Positions 17,592-27,405 of a DNA stretch of 64,000 bases are shown in pieces. The stretch is from Deinococcus sp. QL22. Its GTDB lineage: Bacteria; Deinococcota; Deinococci; Deinococcales; Deinococcaceae. The position numbers and the translations under genes were made by a program. Every line of letters starts with the position of its first letter. The first letter of the stretch is position 1. Where the stretch lies: assembly GCF_023370075.1 (NCBI RefSeq), contig NZ_CP097149.1:1441001-1505000 (forward strand), given 5' to 3'. Below the pieces are notes generated by a model. That model made no database searches. It was not told where the DNA came from and worked only from the letters and a program-made list of their open reading frames with translations.

Positions 17592-18698
17592 ATGGCTGAA
17601 GTTATGCCCCCCAATATGCTGAATGACCGCCCGCGCACGCCTGCCGGGATGCTCAGCAATGCTGAAAAAGACCGCCTGATCGAACGTGGCTTCCTTGGCC
17701 TGTACCGCTGGTATACCGCCCGCAGCCAGGAAACCCGCAACTGGAACGCCGACCGGAGCTTCGACTGGCGTGCCATGAACCAGAACCTGCCCCCCGAACT
17801 CATCACGGTCATTCAGGGCTTTTTTGCCGTGGAGCAGTACGCGCCCGACTTCACCTCCAGCCTGATTCATCTGGTCAGGCGCTCGCATGGCCGCAGCCAC
17901 TTTCAGATGCGCTGGGGCAGTGAGGAAGAAAAGCACGCCGATGCCTGGGAAAACGCGGTGCTGTTCAGCGGCCAGCGGACTCCTGCGTGGATCGAGGACT
18001 ATAAGCACCGCCTGAAGTCCCAGACCTGGGAACTGCCCTTTCCCGACGCTATTCACAACCTCGTGTACACCGTGTTTCAGGAGCGGGCCACCCAGCTGAA
18101 CTACCTGAACATGATGAAAATCGCGCAGGGCAAGAGCGACAAGCCGCACCTGAAAGGCATCGTTGACCCCGTGCTGGCGAAAGTCGCTCAGACCATCGCC
18201 GTAGACGAGGCCGCGCACTATAACTTCTTCCTCGAAGGCGCACGGATGTACCTGTACTACTACCCGGAGCGCACCCTGGAAGCGATCCGCAACGTGATCG
18301 GTATGTTCTCCATGCCCGCCGCCACCCTGATCCCCGACTGGCGCGAGTTCTCGGAAACCGTGTACCGCGCAGGCATCTACGGCCCCCGCGATTTCAACCG
18401 CGACGTGATGCAGGTGGCCTTCCGCAACCTCGGCATTGAGAGCCGCAAATCGCTGGAAGAAGGGATTCGCAAAACCCGTGAGGTTCCCGATTTCGAGGGC
18501 GGCAACTTCGGCACCACCGCTATCTGGGACACCTTCGATTACGGCCAGGTGGAAGGCGACGTGAAGCGCCTGCACGTGAAGATCGAGGAATACGAGAAGG
18601 GCATCGGCTTCGACCTGTACGATCCGACCACCTTTATCGCCAATCCCGCCGTGCCCAAGTCGGCCTCCACCGATGACGGGCAGGCCGCCGACGACTGA
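17592..18698 (+). CDS. Acyl-ACP desaturase (ferritin-like diiron, type 2)
   Basis: A 368-residue soluble desaturase-like protein. The two diiron half-sites are seen as EEEKHADAW (about 114-122) and DEAAHYNFF (about 206-214), with further Glu ligands in FAVEQYAP and FQERATQ. The family inserts a double bond into acyl chains on acyl carrier protein using oxygen and ferredoxin; it is common in actinobacteria and Deinococcus and would adjust membrane fluidity. A GAGG ribosome site lies at the right spacing before the ATG. Single gene with its own terminator. Confidence 0.88.
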   Translation: MAEVMPPNMLNDRPRTPAGMLSNAEKDRLIERGFLGLYRWYTARSQETRNWNADRSFDWRAMNQNLPPELITVIQGFFAVEQYAPDFTSSLIHLVRRSHGRSHFQMRWGSEEEKHADAWENAVLFSGQRTPAWIEDYKHRLKSQTWELPFPDAIHNLVYTVFQERATQLNYLNMMKIAQGKSDKPHLKGIVDPVLAKVAQTIAVDEAAHYNFFLEGARMYLYYYPERTLEAIRNVIGMFSMPAATLIPDWREFSETVYRAGIYGPRDFNRDVMQVAFRNLGIESRKSLEEGIRKTREVPDFEGGNFGTTAIWDTFDYGQVEGDVKRLHVKIEEYEKGIGFDLYDPTTFIANPAVPKSASTDDGQAADD

Positions 18699-18728
18699 TC
18701 GGGCTTGTCGGAGAAAAGAACAGAAGGG

Positions 18729-18763
18729 ATGGCCTGCGGCAGAGTTCGCGGGCCATTTTTTTT
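18729..18763 (+). terminator. Rho-independent terminator of the desaturase gene
   Basis: ATGGCCTGCG (18729-18738) pairs with CGCGGGCCAT (18747-18756) over an 8-base loop, followed by a run of eight T. Confidence 0.9.
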
Positions 18764-18964
18764 GCAGTCTCTCCGTTCCACTCCCCTCACCGCCCGCCCA
18801 AATCTCCGGCATCGGGCTGGGGGTAAGAGCGGGGGATAGGGGCTGGTTTAAGGGCCTGCGTCTATACCGCTGCTAAGTCCCTCGCAGTCAAGCTTTGGTT
18901 TTACCGAGCAGAGCGAGAAACGAAGAAAGACCAAAATTTGAGTAGCCGTGCCCTTCCTCGACCC

Positions 18965-19864
<900 letters not shown>

Positions 19865-20040
19865 ACCAGTTTAAGAAGTAGGAGTGCTTAGACCTTCTCT
19901 GCACAAAGCCGTCACCCAGTGGGGCACGCCCAGGGGGCAAGGGGTTGGCCGAATGGGGCGCTGGCGTGGATCGGCCCGCTTCGGATCAGCTCACTTTGAA
20001 TCGGTGCTGTGCCGTGCCCTTGCCCTAGAATGGGGGCGTT

Positions 20041-20637
20041 ATGCCCGTCCTCATTGCCGCCTTCGCCTATCTGCTGGGATCGTTGGTGGCGGGCATCCTC
20101 TATTCACGCGCCCTCGGCCAGGACATCCGTGACCGAGACCTGCCGGGCGGAAGCGGCACAGTGCGGCAATATGGGCGCTGGGCAGGCATCGCCGTCACAC
20201 TGGCCGATACGGCGAAGGGGCTGGCCGCCGTGTGGCTGACCCAGTTGGTGGCCCCCGAATGGACGGCGGTCGCTGCATTTTTCGTGGTGCTGGGGCACTG
20301 CTACCCGGTCTTTTTCGGCTTTCGGGGGGGCGTGGGCATCGGGCCGTTTATGGGCGCGCTCCTGGCGGTGGCTCCGGTGACCATTCTGGGTATCGTGGGC
20401 ATGGGACTGGTCATCATGCCGCTGTACAAGGCCACCCTGCAACAGCGCCTGAAACTGAATGCCGTGCCCTTTGCCACCGTGATCGTGCTGCCGCTGGGCG
20501 TGCTGCTGGCGCTGCGGTACGGCGGCCTGCCCGAATTGCTGGCAGGCGCGGCGGCCATGACCATCCGCACGGTTCACCTGATGATTGCGCCGCCTGTACG
20601 TCCCGGCGGAGCCACGAGCAGCGAGACCAAAGCGTGA
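20041..20637 (+). CDS. Divergent PlsY-like (glycerol-3-phosphate acyltransferase family) membrane protein
   Basis: A 198-residue protein with about five membrane helices and the topology of PlsY, which transfers acyl groups from acyl phosphate to glycerol-3-phosphate. All three PlsY catalytic motifs are altered: the GSGNxGATN loop reads GGSGTVRQYG, the glycine loop GGKGVAT reads GGVGIGP with the Lys lost, and the C-terminal Asn/Glu motif is not seen. It may therefore be a paralogue with another role or no activity. The next gene starts within its stop codon (GTGA), so translation is coupled to the TPR membrane protein. Confidence 0.8.
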   Translation: MPVLIAAFAYLLGSLVAGILYSRALGQDIRDRDLPGGSGTVRQYGRWAGIAVTLADTAKGLAAVWLTQLVAPEWTAVAAFFVVLGHCYPVFFGFRGGVGIGPFMGALLAVAPVTILGIVGMGLVIMPLYKATLQQRLKLNAVPFATVIVLPLGVLLALRYGGLPELLAGAAAMTIRTVHLMIAPPVRPGGATSSETKA

Positions 20638-22787
20638 GCCGAAGCCGTTCACAACTCGTTTGTTTGTCTGGCCTGTTTGCCCTCCTGACCCTGCCCGCTC
20701 TGGCCGGAGCCGACGCCGTGCTGGAAGGCCGAACTCTGCGCTACGAAGACGGGCCGCGCCTGCTGTGGCAGCGCACCTATCCGGCGGCGCTGGGCGACCT
20801 GACCGGGCCGCTGAACGTGGGCAACCTGACCTACCTCGGTGTGGGGCCACAGGTGTATGTGCTGAACGCCGACAGCACCGTGCAGGCCCGCGTAGACCTT
20901 CCCGGCATGGTCACATCGCTGGATGCCAGCAGCGGCACCGTGCGCGTGACCACGCAGGGCGACGGCTACACCGAGCGCTTTACCCTGGGCGACGCTGCAC
21001 AGGGCGCACCTGTTCAGGAGCGGGTGGTGCCGCCGCCCAATCCCGAAATTACGGGTTGGCTGGCCCGCGCCGCCGACGCCGTACCTCAGGCCCAACTGGC
21101 GCAGGCGGGCGCACAAGACCCCACCAACCCCTTTACCGCGCTGCGTCAGGCCAACCTGGCCAACATTCAGGGCGACACGTTTTCGGCTCTTAGTGCGGTG
21201 CGGCGTGCCCTGAGTGCCCAGATGCCGTTTCCGGCGTGGGTGATGCTGGCGGCCCGGCTGGACAGTGCAGGCTTTCCAGCGGCGGCAAATCTGGCCCTTG
21301 ACCGCGCCAAGCGTGACGCTGCCGAGCGCGGTTTCGACCCCGAAATCAGCGTGAGCCGGGCCACCCTGAGCGCCTACGGCAATCCCAGCGGCTACGTGGG
21401 GACGCTGCTGGCCCAGAACCGCCTGACGCGGGTGGGCGCGTGGCTGGCCTACCTGCGAGAACTGCATCCCCGGTTCGAGGGCGGCCCGGCCCTGTACCTG
21501 CGGTACGCCGACCTGTTGGAAGCCCAGGGGCGCGGCGGCGAGGCCGAGGAATGGCGGCAATTTACCCGCACGCTGCGGGCGGGCACACTGTACAACCTGG
21601 GGCCAGACGGCACCGGGCAGGTGCGCGACGCAGCCCGCCTGGTCACGCTGGCCCTGCTGCTGGCGTTGGCGGCTTCCTTTGCGGCGCTGGTGGCCCGGGC
21701 GTGGCGGGTTCAGGGCGAAGATACCCGCCCGTTGGGGGGGCGCTGGCGTTCCGTGCTGCGCCGTCCGTTGTCGCGGGCGCGGCGCAACACGCTGGCTTAT
21801 GCGTCGTTCGGGGAACGGCTGGTGCTGGTCACGCTGGCCCTGGGGCTGGTGGCGGCGGTGGGCGGCTGGCAATGGACGAATCACACCGGGCAGGGCCTTC
21901 GGGCGGCGGCCCTGACATCGGGCACGTATGGCGGCGGCTGGGTCACGGCCCGCCTGAGCGACCTGAATCTTCGCCCCAGCCCCGACGCGGCACTCCTGGC
22001 GGGCCTGTCTGCCCAACTGGACGGAGACGACAGCGTGGCCCGCGCCCAGTACACCCGAGCTCAGGACACCCGTGCCCAGACGGCTGGCGCTGGCCCAGAT
22101 GCCTGCGCCCTGAACAACCTCGGCGTCATTGCGGCCCAGCGCGGCGACGTGCCCCAATCCCGCGAAAGCTACCGCGCGGCGCTGGCGATCCGGCCTGATC
22201 TGGCCGCCGCCGCCTTCAATCTGGGCCTGAATCCCGGCACACCCGGCACGGCGTTTCAGCAGCAGTACCGCCCCGGCCAGCCCCGCCTGTGTTACCCCGA
22301 CCAGCGCAGTCTGGCCCGCGCGGTCAGCGGCGACCTCAGCGTGACCCTGCGCCGCGACCTTGCTCAGCCGTTGGCCCTCCTGAGCGATGCTCCCGGCCAG
22401 AGCGCCCGCCTCGGCGCGGCCCTGCTGGGGGCGCTGGCCCTCTTGGCCGCCATCGCCTTTACCCTCCTGATTCCCCGCGCCGCCACCGACGCCCGCCTGC
22501 GCCGCCCCGCCGTTTACCGCGTGCTGGCGCTGCTGCTGCCCGGCGCGGCCCTGCTGGAAGGTGCGTGGGGCGGCGTGCTGCTGCTGGCGTGGGGGGCAAC
22601 GCTGGCGGCTTTGGCTCCCCTCACTGGCCTCATCGCCTACGCCCAACTGCTCGACCCGGCCCAAATTACGACCCGCAATCTGCTGCTGGCTGTCCTGATC
22701 GGCGTGTATGCCCTCAATACCTTGGTATTCGCCCTGATTGAACTGCGCCACGCCCGCAGTACACGCAGGGAACGGGCGGAGCGCTGA
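20634..22787 (+). CDS. Large TPR-containing membrane protein
   Basis: A 717-residue protein starting at a GTG that overlaps the upstream stop codon by 4 bases. It has a signal peptide (about 1-25), a beta-rich extracytoplasmic part, helical-repeat stretches, a first membrane helix near residue 340 and a second near 400, then a TPR pair (CALNNLGVIAAQRGDVPQSRESYRAALAIRPDLA) and finally four or so helices in the last 160 residues. TPRs mediate protein binding, so it could be an envelope assembly platform. I know no characterised homologue. The open frame upstream of 20634 lies inside the PlsY-like gene and is not used. Confidence 0.75.
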   Translation: MSRSRSQLVCLSGLFALLTLPALAGADAVLEGRTLRYEDGPRLLWQRTYPAALGDLTGPLNVGNLTYLGVGPQVYVLNADSTVQARVDLPGMVTSLDASSGTVRVTTQGDGYTERFTLGDAAQGAPVQERVVPPPNPEITGWLARAADAVPQAQLAQAGAQDPTNPFTALRQANLANIQGDTFSALSAVRRALSAQMPFPAWVMLAARLDSAGFPAAANLALDRAKRDAAERGFDPEISVSRATLSAYGNPSGYVGTLLAQNRLTRVGAWLAYLRELHPRFEGGPALYLRYADLLEAQGRGGEAEEWRQFTRTLRAGTLYNLGPDGTGQVRDAARLVTLALLLALAASFAALVARAWRVQGEDTRPLGGRWRSVLRRPLSRARRNTLAYASFGERLVLVTLALGLVAAVGGWQWTNHTGQGLRAAALTSGTYGGGWVTARLSDLNLRPSPDAALLAGLSAQLDGDDSVARAQYTRAQDTRAQTAGAGPDACALNNLGVIAAQRGDVPQSRESYRAALAIRPDLAAAAFNLGLNPGTPGTAFQQQYRPGQPRLCYPDQRSLARAVSGDLSVTLRRDLAQPLALLSDAPGQSARLGAALLGALALLAAIAFTLLIPRAATDARLRRPAVYRVLALLLPGAALLEGAWGGVLLLAWGATLAALAPLTGLIAYAQLLDPAQITTRNLLLAVLIGVYALNTLVFALIELRHARSTRRERAER

Positions 22788-22896
22788 GGAGCGGCGGGTG
22801 CGAGAGTGGAGGGAACACCGTAAGCATCTGGTTATGGCGATAAGAAAAATGTAGGGCGGGAGCAAGCGGAACGCAGGAGTGCTGTATTGGGGACTC

Positions 22897-23073
22897 ATGG
22901 GTTTTTCAACTCTGGCTACGCTGGCACTTCTTCTGCTCATTATAGGGGCCGCTGTATGGACTTTAGGAGGCCACAAGAAAAGCCAACGTGAACAAACTGT
23001 TGGAAAAACTCTGATCGCGTTGGGAATCCTGGCTCTCCTTGGCCTGATGGGATTTGTTTATATTTTGGCCTGA
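22897..23073 (+). CDS. Small two-helix membrane protein, hypothetical
   Basis: A 58-residue protein (MGFSTLATLALL) with two hydrophobic helices at about 5-24 and 38-57, joined by a basic loop GGHKKSQREQ. An in-frame GTG at 22879 is the alternative start; the GGGGA just before the ATG favours 22897. It lies between the TPR membrane protein and the surface protein on the same strand. No family recognised. Confidence 0.55.
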   Translation: MGFSTLATLALLLLIIGAAVWTLGGHKKSQREQTVGKTLIALGILALLGLMGFVYILA

Positions 23074-23320
23074 ATTCTATGAGTAATAGGCGAAAGAGAG
23101 TGCTGTGGCGAGGATGGGAAGCAGACTCCTGATCAAAGAGCTCTGCAAGAAGCTCAACCTTTACTTTGTGTTTCCTTTATGCCGAACCCAAGTCAACGGC
23201 GAATCTCAAGCCTGTATCCGGTTACGCTCCCAATCGCCCCCTTCATAGTTTCCCCAGTTAGCGGGTGCAACCGGGACACCTCGGCAGATACAGATCAGCT
23301 TGGGCGGGCATACTCGCGTG

Positions 23321-25120
23321 ATGCCTGTGGTTACTCTGCCTTTCCTTCCGTTTCTCTTGCCACACCGCCGACGAACCCGTTCTGTGCTGGCCGCGCTGGC
23401 CCTCTCACTTGCGCCGCTGGCCTTGCCTGCCTTTGCCCCGGCTTTTGCCGCCTCGGTGGGAGCCGCGCAGCTGACCGTGACCACCGACCAGACCGCCGCG
23501 TACCTGAACGGTGAAGGCACCAAACTGGTCAATGCTCCGCGCCTGATCGGGGGGCGCACCATGCTGCCCCTGCGCGAAACGGCGGCGCTGCTGGGCCAAC
23601 CACTGATTATCGGGACTGGACAGATAGGAACAGGGCAACTGCAACTGGGCAAATTGGTCATCGACACCCGTACCAATTCGGCGGCGCTGGCGGGGCAACC
23701 TCAGCCCGAAGGCAACGTAGTGAGCGCGGCGGGCACGCTGTATGTCACTGCCCGCCTGATTGCCGACGCCCTGAACGCTAACATGAGCGTGGACGATTCG
23801 GGCCGCACGCTGACCCTGACCGCCCTGCGTGACGGCGGCAATCCGCTGGCCCCGCAGGCCCGTTTTTCCACTGACAAGAACGTGTACGCGCCCGGCGAAC
23901 GGGTCATCTTCACCGATTATCCCTTCGACCCAGACGGCTCCGATATCGTTTCGCGGCGCTGGACGGGGCGGCAGGACGTGTACTTTCAGCCCGGAACGTA
24001 CACGGTAGGCCTGCAGGTCGCCAATGCGCGGGGGCTGCAAAGCACGCCGTTTACGCGCACCATCCGGGTCGAGGGGCTGCCCATAGATTCGCCTCTGACC
24101 TACGCCCTGAAATATGCCGACCCCGGTGAGGCTTTCCCTGATCCGGCGGTGCTGAATTACCCGGCAGTGACGCCGCAGGTCGTGGACGGCCCCAGCATTC
24201 CGCTCCTATTCAGCGACAGCCCCGAAGCGCCCACCCAGAGCGGCGTGCTGTACCAGGACAGTGTGGCCGGACGCGCCCGCCTGCTGGCGTACCACCTGAA
24301 TGCGCTGAACAAACCCGCCCGTCTGTACGTGCTGGCCCGTAACACCGAAAACCGCCAGGTAGAGGTGAGAACTGAGCGCCTGGGCGAAACCGCGCCGACC
24401 CGCATCGAGGGCATTCTGGGGCAGGTCACGCTGCTGGATTACTTTGCCTACACGGGCAGCCAGACCCTTACGCTGGCCCCCGGCCAGAGCGCCGCCGTGT
24501 ATGCCAGCCCCACGCTGGGCATGGGCAGCGGCGTAAACCTGATGCAGGACGTGGTGACCACAGGCCGCGTGGAACTGACCTTCCTGATGCTGGAAGACGG
24601 CCTGCCGGTCAGCGGCCAACTCGTGCAGCAACTCCCGTATTTGCCTACCGATGGCCGCCATGTGCGCGGCACGTTTCCCGACGCGGTGCGAACCCTGCGC
24701 GTGAACCTGACCAGCCTCCCCGCCCGAATCGTCATTGGCGACGGCATGGTCGACCCCGCCATTACCGGAACTGATAAACTGACTGGCCAATCGGTGCGCC
24801 TGATGGGAAATTACGGCGTGCTATACGATTTGGAAGTCAACGGTGCGGCGGGCACGGCGGTGGCCCTCAGCCCACGCGGAGGCCTGTACCGGGGAGCCAT
24901 GAACGTGACCGATGGCCCGCTGGTGCAGACCATCAAGATGCCGCGCACGGGAACGGCCCTGTCGCCCAACCAACCTGTGATGCTGTGGCGTGCCCAGACA
25001 GACCGCCTGAATATTGATTTTGTGCCCGCCAGCGGCAGCAATCTGCCGATCAGTCTGGTGTTTTACAAGACCAAGTTTCAGAGCGGGTTTGGGGGGATTA
25101 TCAAGACGTATCAGCCCTAG
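23321..25120 (+). CDS. Secreted protein with copper amine oxidase N-terminal (stalk) domain
   Basis: A 599-residue exported protein. A signal peptide spans about 1-45, beginning with a basic RRRTR and ending PAFAAS. Residues about 50-150 form a copper-amine-oxidase N-domain (GGRTMLPLRETAALLGQ, LYVTARLIADAL), found in many surface proteins without any oxidase. A PKD/cohesin-like region follows (PDGSDIVSRRWTGRQDVYFQPG) and then a long beta-rich part without recognised motifs and without Cys clusters. A cell-envelope or extracellular structural role is likely. It is the last gene of the 20-25 kb block of membrane and secreted proteins. Confidence 0.8.
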   Translation: MPVVTLPFLPFLLPHRRRTRSVLAALALSLAPLALPAFAPAFAASVGAAQLTVTTDQTAAYLNGEGTKLVNAPRLIGGRTMLPLRETAALLGQPLIIGTGQIGTGQLQLGKLVIDTRTNSAALAGQPQPEGNVVSAAGTLYVTARLIADALNANMSVDDSGRTLTLTALRDGGNPLAPQARFSTDKNVYAPGERVIFTDYPFDPDGSDIVSRRWTGRQDVYFQPGTYTVGLQVANARGLQSTPFTRTIRVEGLPIDSPLTYALKYADPGEAFPDPAVLNYPAVTPQVVDGPSIPLLFSDSPEAPTQSGVLYQDSVAGRARLLAYHLNALNKPARLYVLARNTENRQVEVRTERLGETAPTRIEGILGQVTLLDYFAYTGSQTLTLAPGQSAAVYASPTLGMGSGVNLMQDVVTTGRVELTFLMLEDGLPVSGQLVQQLPYLPTDGRHVRGTFPDAVRTLRVNLTSLPARIVIGDGMVDPAITGTDKLTGQSVRLMGNYGVLYDLEVNGAAGTAVALSPRGGLYRGAMNVTDGPLVQTIKMPRTGTALSPNQPVMLWRAQTDRLNIDFVPASGSNLPISLVFYKTKFQSGFGGIIKTYQP

Positions 25121-25137
25121 GGAACTGATCGTGGAGT

Positions 25138-25172
25138 GTGGATCGTGGGGCAAGCGCCAAACCACGATCCAC
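25138..25172. terminator. Stem-loop between converging genes
   Basis: GTGGATCGTGG (25138-25148) pairs perfectly with CCACGATCCAC (25162-25172), 13-base loop. It sits between the surface protein and ispE, which converge. No clear U run. Confidence 0.6.
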
Positions 25173-25179
25173 GTTCCGC

Positions 25180-26037
25180 TTACAGCGTTCCCGTCGCCTG
25201 CACCCACCACCCCGGTTTTACCCGCGCAATGGCCCGCGCCGCGTCGTGCGCCTGATCGTCGGTGGCGGCCAGTGCAAAACAAGTGCTGCCTGAGCCGCTC
25301 ATCAGCGGAGAGCGCAGGCCAGCTTCGGCCAGCAGCGTCAGGGCTTCCCGAACCGGGGGGTGGCGCAGGGCCACATGGGGTTGCAGGGCGTTCAGGTAAG
25401 GCACGGGGCGTCCGGTGGTCAGGGCGTCCAGAATGGCCTCCACATCCAGCGCGGGCGAGAATTCTTCTTCATCGTCCAGCCAGCGGTAGGCGTCGGCAGC
25501 ACTGACTTCTACGCCCGGATTGACCAGTACCAGCGGCACACGCGGCACAGGCAGCGGCGTCAGGATTTCGCCCACGCCCTCGGCGATGGCCGCCTGTCCG
25601 ATCAGAAAAAACGGCACATCGGCCCCCAGTTTCAGCGCCAGTGCAGGCAAATCTACGCCTGCCGGAAAGAGCCGCGCCAACGCCATGAGGGTGGTGGCCG
25701 CGTCGCTGCTGCCGCCGCCCAGGCCCGAAGCGAGGGGCAGCCGTTTGGTCAGCGTGATCTGCACGCCCGTGTCCAGGCCCGCTGCATCCAGGTAGGCGCG
25801 GGCCGCCCGGAACACCAGGTTTCTGGCATCGGTGGGCAGGTCTGTGCCTTCTACCGCCAGTGCCAGCGTGGGCGCAGGCTGAATCTCAATGTCATCACCC
25901 ACGTTCAGCGGCACCATGATGGTATGGAGTTCGTGGTAACCGCCCTGCCGCAGCCCGCGCACACTGAGGCCCAGATTCACCTTCGCCGGGGCGAAATAGG
26001 TGGTGGGTTGGGTGCGGGTGGGGACGAGTTGGGTCAT
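25180..26037 (-). CDS. ispE: 4-diphosphocytidyl-2-C-methyl-D-erythritol kinase
   Basis: A 285-residue GHMP kinase of the MEP pathway, which makes isoprenoid precursors, here also needed for menaquinone side chains and carotenoids. It shows FAPAKVNLGLSVRG (substrate), the ATP loop PLASGLGGGSSDAAT with the Gly-rich phosphate site, the catalytic Asp in KLGADVPFFL, and the C-terminal SGSGSTCFAL. The ATG at 26037 fits the family length; the frame is open another 59 codons upstream but that part is intergenic repeat sequence. A second in-frame ATG at 26049 is possible. Confidence 0.95.
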   Translation of the reverse strand: MTQLVPTRTQPTTYFAPAKVNLGLSVRGLRQGGYHELHTIMVPLNVGDDIEIQPAPTLALAVEGTDLPTDARNLVFRAARAYLDAAGLDTGVQITLTKRLPLASGLGGGSSDAATTLMALARLFPAGVDLPALALKLGADVPFFLIGQAAIAEGVGEILTPLPVPRVPLVLVNPGVEVSAADAYRWLDDEEEFSPALDVEAILDALTTGRPVPYLNALQPHVALRHPPVREALTLLAEAGLRSPLMSGSGSTCFALAATDDQAHDAARAIARVKPGWWVQATGTL

Positions 26038-26157
26038 CAGGGGCAGCATTCCATACCGGGGCGGGAGGTGTGAGGGGCAGGTTAGGGGGGTTACTTCATG
26101 AGGGATGGAAGTTGGGATTGGGAGGGGATTTTGGTCTGCTCTCACGTTTTGCCTTAC

Positions 26158-26206
26158 CCCCAGCCCCCTCCGCTCTGGAGATTTAGGAGAGGGGCGAGGG
26201 CTGGGG
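26158..26206. repeat. Intergenic hairpin repeat, copy near ispE
   Basis: CCCCAGCCC (26158-26166) pairs with GGGCTGGGG (26198-26206) with further pairing inside (CCTC with GAGG). The surrounding words TTGGTC.GCTC.CACGTTTTGCC recur in altered form at about 28041-28066, so it belongs to a dispersed family. Confidence 0.6.
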
Positions 26207-26307
26207 ACTCGCAAAGCTGCGAAGCACAGGGAGGGAGGATGCGTCAGCGATTGCCTTCCTAGATTCTCAGACCCTAGACCTTTAGACCAAGCCCCCCAAA
26301 CCGCCGC

Positions 26308-27048
26308 TTAGCCCACACCCTGAAACTGCACCAACACCCCTTGCCCGTCAGCCGCCTGCCGTGCCTGCGTCAACTGGGCATGTGCGCCCACCAACAGCGC
26401 CCGCTCAGGTCGTTGCCAAAGTGCCTGCGCGATTTTGCTGGCGCGGCGTACCAGCAGGGTTTCCCCCGGCAGGGCCAACGTCACGGCGGCCAACAACGCC
26501 TGTGCGCTGGGCGGTACATCCGACAGAGGATCGAGGTTCACGTGGGCGGTCACGCGCTCGCTGCCCCGGCGCAGGCTCACGCGGGCTTCGGGCACGCTGT
26601 GGCGCTGTTCTATCAGCACATCGGCGTGCGGCGAATCCAGCCCCGGCGTGTTCAGGCCGCGCCGGGCGTCGTTGGCGAGATGGTGGGCGTCCAGCATGTG
26701 CCGCCGCGTGCGGGTCACGTAATCCACCCGCAGCCCAATGCCCCGCGCTTCGGCCTCGTCCTGCACCTCACGGGCAGCGTCGGCCAGCAGCTGCGGCCCT
26801 CGTCCCCGCGCCACCGACGCAATGACGGCTTCGTTGTCGGTATGCACGCTGAGGGGCTGGCCGTCTGGGGCGTGCCGCAGGGCTTCCAGTACCGCACGCA
26901 GTTCGGCGGCGTTGTTGTCGGGCGCCTCCAGTTGCCCCTGAAAGCGCGAAGGCAAATTGCCGGGCCTCAGCAGCACCAGGCCCCAGCCGCCCAAGCCGCG
27001 CCCGTCAGGTAATTCGTGCCAACTGGCATCCACGAACGCATGGTTCAT
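26308..27048 (-). CDS. RNase H-like protein with extra C-terminal domain
   Basis: A 246-residue protein. The first 130 residues are a type I RNase H fold with the acidic set Asp7 (FVDAS), Glu in NNAAELRAVLEAL, Asp in VHTDNEAV and Asp in HHLANDARRG. The rest (about 150-246) has no recognised domain. RNases H cut RNA in RNA-DNA hybrids; several bacterial relatives with C-terminal extensions have unproved activity. No start ambiguity. Leftward, divergent from nothing close; the small HTH gene lies upstream on the same strand. Confidence 0.82.
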   Translation of the reverse strand: MNHAFVDASWHELPDGRGLGGWGLVLLRPGNLPSRFQGQLEAPDNNAAELRAVLEALRHAPDGQPLSVHTDNEAVIASVARGRGPQLLADAAREVQDEAEARGIGLRVDYVTRTRRHMLDAHHLANDARRGLNTPGLDSPHADVLIEQRHSVPEARVSLRRGSERVTAHVNLDPLSDVPPSAQALLAAVTLALPGETLLVRRASKIAQALWQRPERALLVGAHAQLTQARQAADGQGVLVQFQGVG

Positions 27049-27148
27049 CAGGGTTGTCCTTTTGAAGTGAGAAAAGATTGGTCAGAACACAAATTTTAGA
27101 GCGTGTGGCGCAGCCAGATGGTATGCGCCGCCCGCATTACCTCTAAGC

Positions 27149-27355
27149 TTAAAGGCTGAGGTCTAACACACGCCCAAGCACGCGTTGGGCTTGCAAATGC
27201 AGGCTGCGCGGATCGTATTCGTTGCGCTCTACCGCCGCCAGGAGTTCGGGCGACAGGCCTGCTTCCTGAGCCATCGTATTCAGCGGAATACCCAACAACC
27301 GGCGGCGCACACCGATGGCGTGGGGGGGTGCAGTGGGTGTGCCGGGAGTGTCCAT
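27149..27355 (-). CDS. Small helix-turn-helix protein (XRE/Cro type)
   Basis: A 68-residue protein. Residues about 17-62 read as a Cro/C1 helix-turn-helix: IPLNTMAQEAGLSPELLAAV with the usual R..LLG..L pattern and NEYDPRSL before the last helix. Such minimal proteins are often repressors. It is divergent from pyrE with 50 bases between the start codons, so it could regulate pyrE or itself. The start codon is ATG; no strong ribosome site is seen. Confidence 0.6.
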   Translation of the reverse strand: MDTPGTPTAPPHAIGVRRRLLGIPLNTMAQEAGLSPELLAAVERNEYDPRSLHLQAQRVLGRVLDLSL

Positions 27356-27405
27356 AAACTATCTTGCCGTACCTGACCCGCCGGGAATGCGATACTGCTT
27401 TCATC

